From the NCBI GenBank assembly GCA_002314795.1, contig DCHI01000018.1, positions 1 to 9,477 of the forward strand: 9,477 nt of DNA, given 5' to 3'. The DNA is from Bacteroidales bacterium UBA1756 (GTDB lineage Bacteria > Bacteroidota > Bacteroidia > Bacteroidales > WCHB1-69). Both the position numbers and the translations under genes were made by a program. Shown in pieces: positions 6,969 through 9,477 of the stretch. The notes beneath the pieces were generated by a model. That model was not told the origin of the DNA and made no database searches. It saw only the letters and a program-made list of their open reading frames with translations. Each line of letters opens with the position of its first letter. The stretch's first letter is position 1.

Positions 6969-6994
6969 GCTCATTCAGCGTACTGAAAATGAGC
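6969..6994. repeat. Hairpin after the acyltransferase gene
   Basis: GCTCATTCAG (6969-6978) pairs with CTGAAAATGAGC (6983-6994) around a CGTA loop, with a two-A bulge in the right arm, giving a 10-bp stem 14 bases after the stop codon. An A-rich run follows on the plus strand instead of a T-run, so it is not a textbook terminator. It may protect the 3' end of the transcript or be part of the structured region beyond it. Confidence 0.55.
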
Positions 6995-7008
6995 AAAATA
7001 AAAAAAAA

Positions 7009-7090
7009 TGTGGCATAAGATATTGCATAATTAACTGAAAATCAGTATTTTTGTTGTGTCCAATAACAAAATCGCAATCGTTATGCCACA
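7009..7090. repeat. Perfect 10-bp inverted repeats flanking a promoter-like element
   Basis: TGTGGCATAA (7009-7018) and TTATGCCACA (7081-7090) are exact inverted copies separated by 62 bases. The enclosed segment carries TTG-N20-TATTTTTG (7023-7053). The layout recalls the short inverted repeats of invertible promoters in Bacteroidota. One 10-bp pair at this distance can also occur by chance. Confidence 0.5.
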
Positions 7091-7115
7091 CTGCAAAAAT
7101 ACTACAATTATCAAT
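7022..7115. repeat. Long imperfect palindrome (about 94 bp)
   Basis: Collinear arms pair from outside to inside: ATTGCATAATT (7022-7032) with AATTATCAAT (7106-7115, one bulged base); AGTATTTTTG (7044-7053) with CAAAAATACT (7094-7103, perfect); GTGT (7056-7059) with ACAC (7088-7091); and ATAAC (7063-7067) with GTTAT (7080-7084), around a 12-base loop. A smaller local hairpin, ACTGA-AAA-TCAGT (7034-7046), sits in the left arm. It could be a palindromic mobile-element remnant, a structured RNA or a protein-binding site. Confidence 0.65.
7023..7053 (+). promoter_or_regulatory. Promoter-like element TTG-N20-TATTTTTG
   Basis: TTG at 7023-7025 and TATTTTTG at 7046-7053 match the Bacteroidota consensus with a 20-base spacer. 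A transcript from here would start near 7060 and read through the palindrome and the 9-bp repeats into the prenyltransferase operon. The -7 element overlaps the palindrome arm and a small hairpin ending in a T-rich stretch, so it could equally be part of a structural element. Confidence 0.45.
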
Positions 7116-7139
7116 GAAATCGGAACTTTTTTTCAAAAA

Positions 7140-7159
7140 AACTGCGATAACGCTCAGTT
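7140..7159. repeat. Small hairpin before the 9-bp repeats
   Basis: AACTGCG (7140-7146) pairs with CGCTCAGTT (7151-7159) around an ATAA loop, with a two-base CT bulge. No T-run follows. It is the last of a series of stem-loops in this intergenic region. Confidence 0.4.
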
Positions 7160-7180
7160 GCAAGATTTTGCTCCCCCACC

Positions 7181-7243
7181 TTACAAACTTTACAAACTTT
7201 ATGAACTTTATAAACTTTACGAACTTTACGAACTTTACAAACT
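7181..7243. repeat. Seven tandem copies of a 9-bp repeat upstream of the prenyltransferase gene
   Basis: Contiguous nonamers begin at 7181, 7190, 7199, 7208, 7217, 7226 and 7235. All have the form TTAYRAACT: TTACAAACT three times, TTACGAACT twice, TTATGAACT and TTATAAACT once each. The array ends 7 bases before the TACTTTTG -7 element, so its last copies occupy the -33 position of that promoter. Nine is a multiple of three, so the frame stays open through it (YKL/YEL triplets), but the location argues for a non-coding array. Copy number could vary by slippage. Confidence 0.92.
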
Positions 7244-7250
7244 AAAATCG

Positions 7251-7258
7251 TACTTTTG
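7251..7258 (+). promoter_or_regulatory. -7 element (TACTTTTG) of the prenyltransferase operon
   Basis: TACTTTTG followed by CGCC is a typical Bacteroidota -7 sequence. It lies 28 bases before the ATG at 7287, implying a leader of about 20 bases. No TTG is found at -33; that position is occupied by the 9-bp repeats, so the repeats may replace or modulate -33 recognition. The element supports 7287 as the true start. Confidence 0.65.
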
Positions 7259-7286
7259 CGCCTTCAATAAAAAAACAAATATCACT

Positions 7287-8180
7287 ATGCAACACTCTGT
7301 TAAAGAATGGTTTAACACAACCCGCCATTGGTCATTCCCTGTATCATTTATGCCCGTCATCGTCACAACGGCCTATCTTTCCACTACAAATGGACTCAAT
7401 GCCATTCATTGGTGGTACGTACTGCTCGCCGTCGTTGGTGTCGTGCTGATTCACGCGGCCGGCAACCTACTCAGCGACGTCGGCGACTTCCGGTCCGGCG
7501 CTGACAGCGAAGAGGCATTTGCCGTTCCCAACTTGGTAAAGCACTTTTTTACCGAAAAAGAATATTTGACATTTAGCGGCATCCTTTTCACCATAGGAAT
7601 CCTTATCGGATTGATTCTCACTTGGTTGTGTGGCAAAGAACTGCTTTTCATCGGAAGCGCCGGAATTTTGCTGACCTTCCTCTATACGCGAAGTAAAAAC
7701 GTCTTTTTAAGCGACGCAACGATTTTTGCTGTCTTCGGCATCCTCATCATCTTAGGAACCTCCATCGTTGCCATCGGCAGCATCCAACCCGATGTTCTGC
7801 TTCTCAGTATCCCTGTCGGGCTCATCACGCTGTCGGTGCTTCACGCCAACAACACCGTCGACATCGCCACGGACAAAGCCGTCGGACTCCATACCATCGC
7901 TATGGCAATGGGCGAGAATGCCTCTGTGAAATGCTACATAGCCTACCAAACGATTCCTTTCGTTTTTGTCATTGCGGCCACACTTTTCGGGGCTCTCCCC
8001 TACCTCGCCCTCGTCTGCCTTTTGGGAATCATTCCCGCCATCGCCAACATAAAAAAAGCGCTGTCGTTTTATACGCAGGGTCGCGAAGCACTTTTCGGAC
8101 TTGACGTCTGTTCGGCCAAACTCCAACTCGTTTTTTCCCTAACACTCGCCATCGGACTTTTCGTTTCAGCTCTTTTATAA
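7287..8180 (+). CDS. UbiA-superfamily prenyltransferase, MenA-like
   Basis: With the start at ATG 7287 the protein has 297 residues, the normal length for MenA/UbiA enzymes, which attach a polyprenyl chain to an aromatic acceptor in the membrane (1,4-dihydroxy-2-naphthoate for MenA, in menaquinone synthesis). About eight or nine hydrophobic segments are visible. The first Asp-rich motif is NLLSDVGDFRSGAD (60-73: N60, D64, D67, D73). The second is NNTVDIATDKAVG (188-200: N189, D192, D196), which bind the Mg-diphosphate of the prenyl donor. HTIAMAMG (202-209) matches the MenA-type 'TLAxxLG' that follows. The loop after the first motif (EEAFAVPNLV) and the region around 131-145 differ from usual MenA sequences, so the acceptor could be another aromatic. 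No other men gene is visible. The CPBP gene follows after 3 bases. An in-frame open stretch to 7056 would add 77 residues but contains the promoter and repeats. Confidence 0.8.
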   Translation: MQHSVKEWFNTTRHWSFPVSFMPVIVTTAYLSTTNGLNAIHWWYVLLAVVGVVLIHAAGNLLSDVGDFRSGADSEEAFAVPNLVKHFFTEKEYLTFSGILFTIGILIGLILTWLCGKELLFIGSAGILLTFLYTRSKNVFLSDATIFAVFGILIILGTSIVAIGSIQPDVLLLSIPVGLITLSVLHANNTVDIATDKAVGLHTIAMAMGENASVKCYIAYQTIPFVFVIAATLFGALPYLALVCLLGIIPAIANIKKALSFYTQGREALFGLDVCSAKLQLVFSLTLAIGLFVSALL

Positions 8181-8183
8181 AAA

Positions 8184-8831
8184 ATGACTTACAGCATACG
8201 CAACAAGACGGAGAAACGTCTTTGTCTTTCCTTACTGGCGGCAGCCATCCTTTGGTTCTATATGTTCTCACCGTGGACGGCGGGGTACACGAACTTTTGG
8301 ATTACGATGAGTTGTTCAGGACTCATTCTCAGTACTTTCGTATTTTTCTGGAGCAAAGACACCTTTGAAAACATCGCTAAAGGAATCACGTTCCGGCAGC
8401 TCATCGGCGGTTTTGCCATTGCGGCGCTGATGTGGGGCGTTTTCTGGATTGGAGACAAAATGTCTTCGTGGCTCTTCGACTTTGCCCGTCCGCAAGTCGA
8501 TAACATCTATAATATGAAAGAAGGGCTACCTCTTTGGAGCATAGCCCTTTTACTCTGTTTCATCATCGGTCCAGCCGAAGAAATTTTCTGGCGAGGATAC
8601 GCACAAAAAACATTAAATCAACTATTTACACCTTTTATTTCGTTTATTATCACGCTCCTTGTCTATACGTTCATCCACATCTGGTCCTTCAATTTTATGC
8701 TCATAATGGCGGCAATGGTAGCGGGTGCGGTGTGGGGATTTCTCTATTGGATTCGTCCGAACTGGCTGCCCGCACTTGTTCTGTCACACGCCATCTGGGA
8801 CTGCTGCACATTCGTTGTTTTCCCTATATAG
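8184..8831 (+). CDS. CPBP family intramembrane metalloprotease (Rce1-like)
   Basis: This encodes 215 residues with about six membrane segments. The catalytic motifs of the CPBP/Abi (CAAX-protease, Rce1-like) family are all present: EEIFWRGYAQ (132-141) with Glu132, Glu133 and Arg137; HIWSFN (165-170) with the His-x4-Asn pattern H165/N170; and LSHAIWD (200-206) with His202 and Asp206. Family members include eukaryotic Rce1, which cleaves prenylated CAAX proteins, and bacterial enzymes linked to bacteriocin maturation or self-immunity. Bacterial substrates are mostly unknown. It begins 3 bases after the stop of the prenyltransferase gene, so the two are co-transcribed and probably translationally coupled. 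The pairing with a prenyltransferase is suggestive, but UbiA-type enzymes prenylate aromatics, not CAAX cysteines, so a joint pathway is only inference. Confidence 0.88.
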   Translation: MTYSIRNKTEKRLCLSLLAAAILWFYMFSPWTAGYTNFWITMSCSGLILSTFVFFWSKDTFENIAKGITFRQLIGGFAIAALMWGVFWIGDKMSSWLFDFARPQVDNIYNMKEGLPLWSIALLLCFIIGPAEEIFWRGYAQKTLNQLFTPFISFIITLLVYTFIHIWSFNFMLIMAAMVAGAVWGFLYWIRPNWLPALVLSHAIWDCCTFVVFPI

Positions 8832-8839
8832 ACAAAGCA

Positions 8840-8855
8840 TCTTTTTCTTAAAAGA
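8840..8855. terminator. Weak AT-rich hairpin between convergent genes
   Basis: TCTTTT (8840-8845) pairs perfectly with AAAAGA (8850-8855) around a TCTT loop, in the 51-base gap between the convergent CPBP and GSCFA stops. The placement suits a shared terminator, but the stem has a single G-C pair and no strong T-run follows on either strand. Confidence 0.2.
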
Positions 8856-8882
8856 GCATTAAAATATCTGTAAACAAGTAAT

Positions 8883-9477
8883 TTATAGCAATGGACGATG
8901 CGCGTTACGCCGTAGCTCTTTTTCTATTTCTAAAACACGTTTTTTGGTTTCCTCTGAAAAAAAAGCGTCAGCGACCAACTCTTTCACATAGGCAAGTCCC
9001 TGAGCAGACGGGTGGCAAAGATCGGCATCGTAATAGCGATAATCACGAAGGTCATCCATAAATATCTCATAAGAAGGGAAATAGAAGACATTCTCGTACT
9101 TGTTTTGCATTTCTTCAATAAAAAGATGCAAAATGGACTTGCTCAACTGGTTTTGATGGAACCCATCGCCAAGATGACGAACGGGACTTACCGTAAAAAC
9201 CACTTTCAACTCGGGACGATTGCTTTTTCTCCATTCAAAAAAGGAGTGAAAAGCCGCAGTACACTGTTCGACGGAGGCGCGGCGTTTTTCAAATTCTGTC
9301 CCTGGAATCTTATGGCAGTTGGCCACAATCAATTCACGCTTTTTGTGAAAATAGTAATAGGCCGTCCCCAACGTGATAAAAAGCACATCAGTTTTACGAA
9401 TAAAATCGCAACTATTTTTTACAGAAGAAGATATGGAATCTTCAAATAGATTTAAGAGGCACAGAACAAATTGTACA
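8883..9477 (-). CDS. GSCFA domain protein, C-terminal part (5' end outside window)
   Basis: The minus-strand frame is open from the right edge to the stop at 8885-8883, giving 197 residues, roughly the last 60% of a family member of about 310-330. Diagnostic GSCFA motifs are DVLFITLGTAYYYF (codons near 9389-9348), then VANCHKIPGTEF, then VVFTVSPVRHLGDG. Near the C-terminus, DADLCHPSAQG (around 9029-8997) has the Asp-x-x-His pair typical of the last block of SGNH-type hydrolases, to which GSCFA is related. The Gly-Ser-Cys-Phe-Ala motif that names the family lies beyond the window. GSCFA proteins are probable esterases or acyl hydrolases found mainly in Bacteroidota, with no well-defined substrate. 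The gene converges on the CPBP gene with a 51-base gap. The GTG at 9386-9384 is internal (ITLGTA is mid-domain), not a start. Confidence 0.9.
   Translation of the reverse strand, partial: VQFVLCLLNLFEDSISSSVKNSCDFIRKTDVLFITLGTAYYYFHKKRELIVANCHKIPGTEFEKRRASVEQCTAAFHSFFEWRKSNRPELKVVFTVSPVRHLGDGFHQNQLSKSILHLFIEEMQNKYENVFYFPSYEIFMDDLRDYRYYDADLCHPSAQGLAYVKELVADAFFSEETKKRVLEIEKELRRNAHRPLL

Larger units (their letters stand above)
6955..7286. other. Structured non-coding region before the prenyltransferase operon
   Basis: These 332 bases separate the acyltransferase stop from the prenyltransferase start. Contents in order: a hairpin (6969-6994), 10-bp inverted repeats (7009-7018 / 7081-7090), a promoter-like element (7023-7053), a long imperfect palindrome (7022-7115), a second hairpin (7140-7159), seven 9-bp tandem repeats (7181-7243), and a -7 element (7251-7258). 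A plus-strand frame is open from 7056 through the repeats and in frame with the prenyltransferase. I read it as non-coding because the operon's -7 element lies inside it and the encoded residues do not resemble a prenyltransferase N-terminus. Confidence 0.65.

Noticed and set aside
6189..6986. A 265-codon open frame on the plus strand
   Set aside because: It is out of frame over the acyltransferase gene, has no recognisable motif, and reflects the GC-rich codon use there; the overlapping frame has clear acyltransferase-3 signatures.
7063..7084. Integron attC-like site (AATAAC and GTTATGC boxes within a palindrome)
   Set aside because: The boxes do not fit the RYYYAAC/GTTRRRY core sites, and there is no integrase or cassette structure.
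6975..7163. A 62-codon minus-strand open frame across the intergenic palindrome
   Set aside because: It is a by-product of the palindromic sequence, with no start context, motif or plausible partner gene.
8840..8855. Strong bidirectional terminator between the convergent genes
   Set aside because: The only hairpin is a 6-bp AT-rich stem without a clear T-run; it is listed only at low confidence.
1..9477. tRNA, rRNA or insertion sequence genes
   Set aside because: I saw no cloverleaf-like segments ending in CCA, no rRNA-like stretches and no transposase motifs in any long frame.

Overview
The window looks like chromosomal DNA of a Bacteroidota member, most likely Bacteroidales. Two things support this. 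A GSCFA-domain gene lies at the right edge, a family found essentially in this phylum. Several genes are also preceded by the phylum's TAnnTTTG -7 promoter element instead of a sigma70 -10 box, and most starts lack a Shine-Dalgarno sequence. I see no rRNA, tRNA, CRISPR array or transposase gene. It is a mosaic of short transcription units rather than one large cluster.

Left part (1-4296, all minus strand): the 5' end of a DUF1016/YhcG-type PD-(D/E)XK protein gene (170 to the left edge); a two-gene LemA / DUF3137 membrane operon (2765 to 366) with an unusually perfect Shine-Dalgarno and a candidate terminator; and a class-3-type aldehyde dehydrogenase gene (4296 to 2878) that appears to start at TTG.

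Middle (4297-6954, plus strand): a 265-base intergenic region with four 23-bp tandem repeats arranged as two 46-bp dimers, then a consensus Bacteroidota promoter (TTG-N19-TATTTTTG), then a stand-alone AAA ATPase/DUF4143 gene whose C-terminal domain keeps a D...ExK nuclease-like signature. An acyltransferase-3 membrane protein gene follows.

Right part (6955-9477): a 332-base non-coding region dense in structure. It holds a hairpin, 10-bp inverted repeats around a promoter-like element, a roughly 94-bp imperfect palindrome, another hairpin, and seven 9-bp tandem repeats ending just before a second promoter. It leads into a two-gene plus-strand operon: a UbiA/MenA-type prenyltransferase and, 3 bases later, a CPBP (CAAX-protease/Rce1-like) membrane protease. 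A convergent, 5'-truncated GSCFA gene closes the window.

The genes do not form an obvious single pathway. The supported units are LemA with DUF3137, and prenyltransferase with CPBP protease. The most unusual material is non-coding: the repeat arrays and palindrome upstream of the ATPase and of the prenyltransferase operon. Two apparent long open frames run through these repeats (plus strand from 4457 and from 7056). The promoter positions indicate that the real starts are downstream, at 4562 and 7287.
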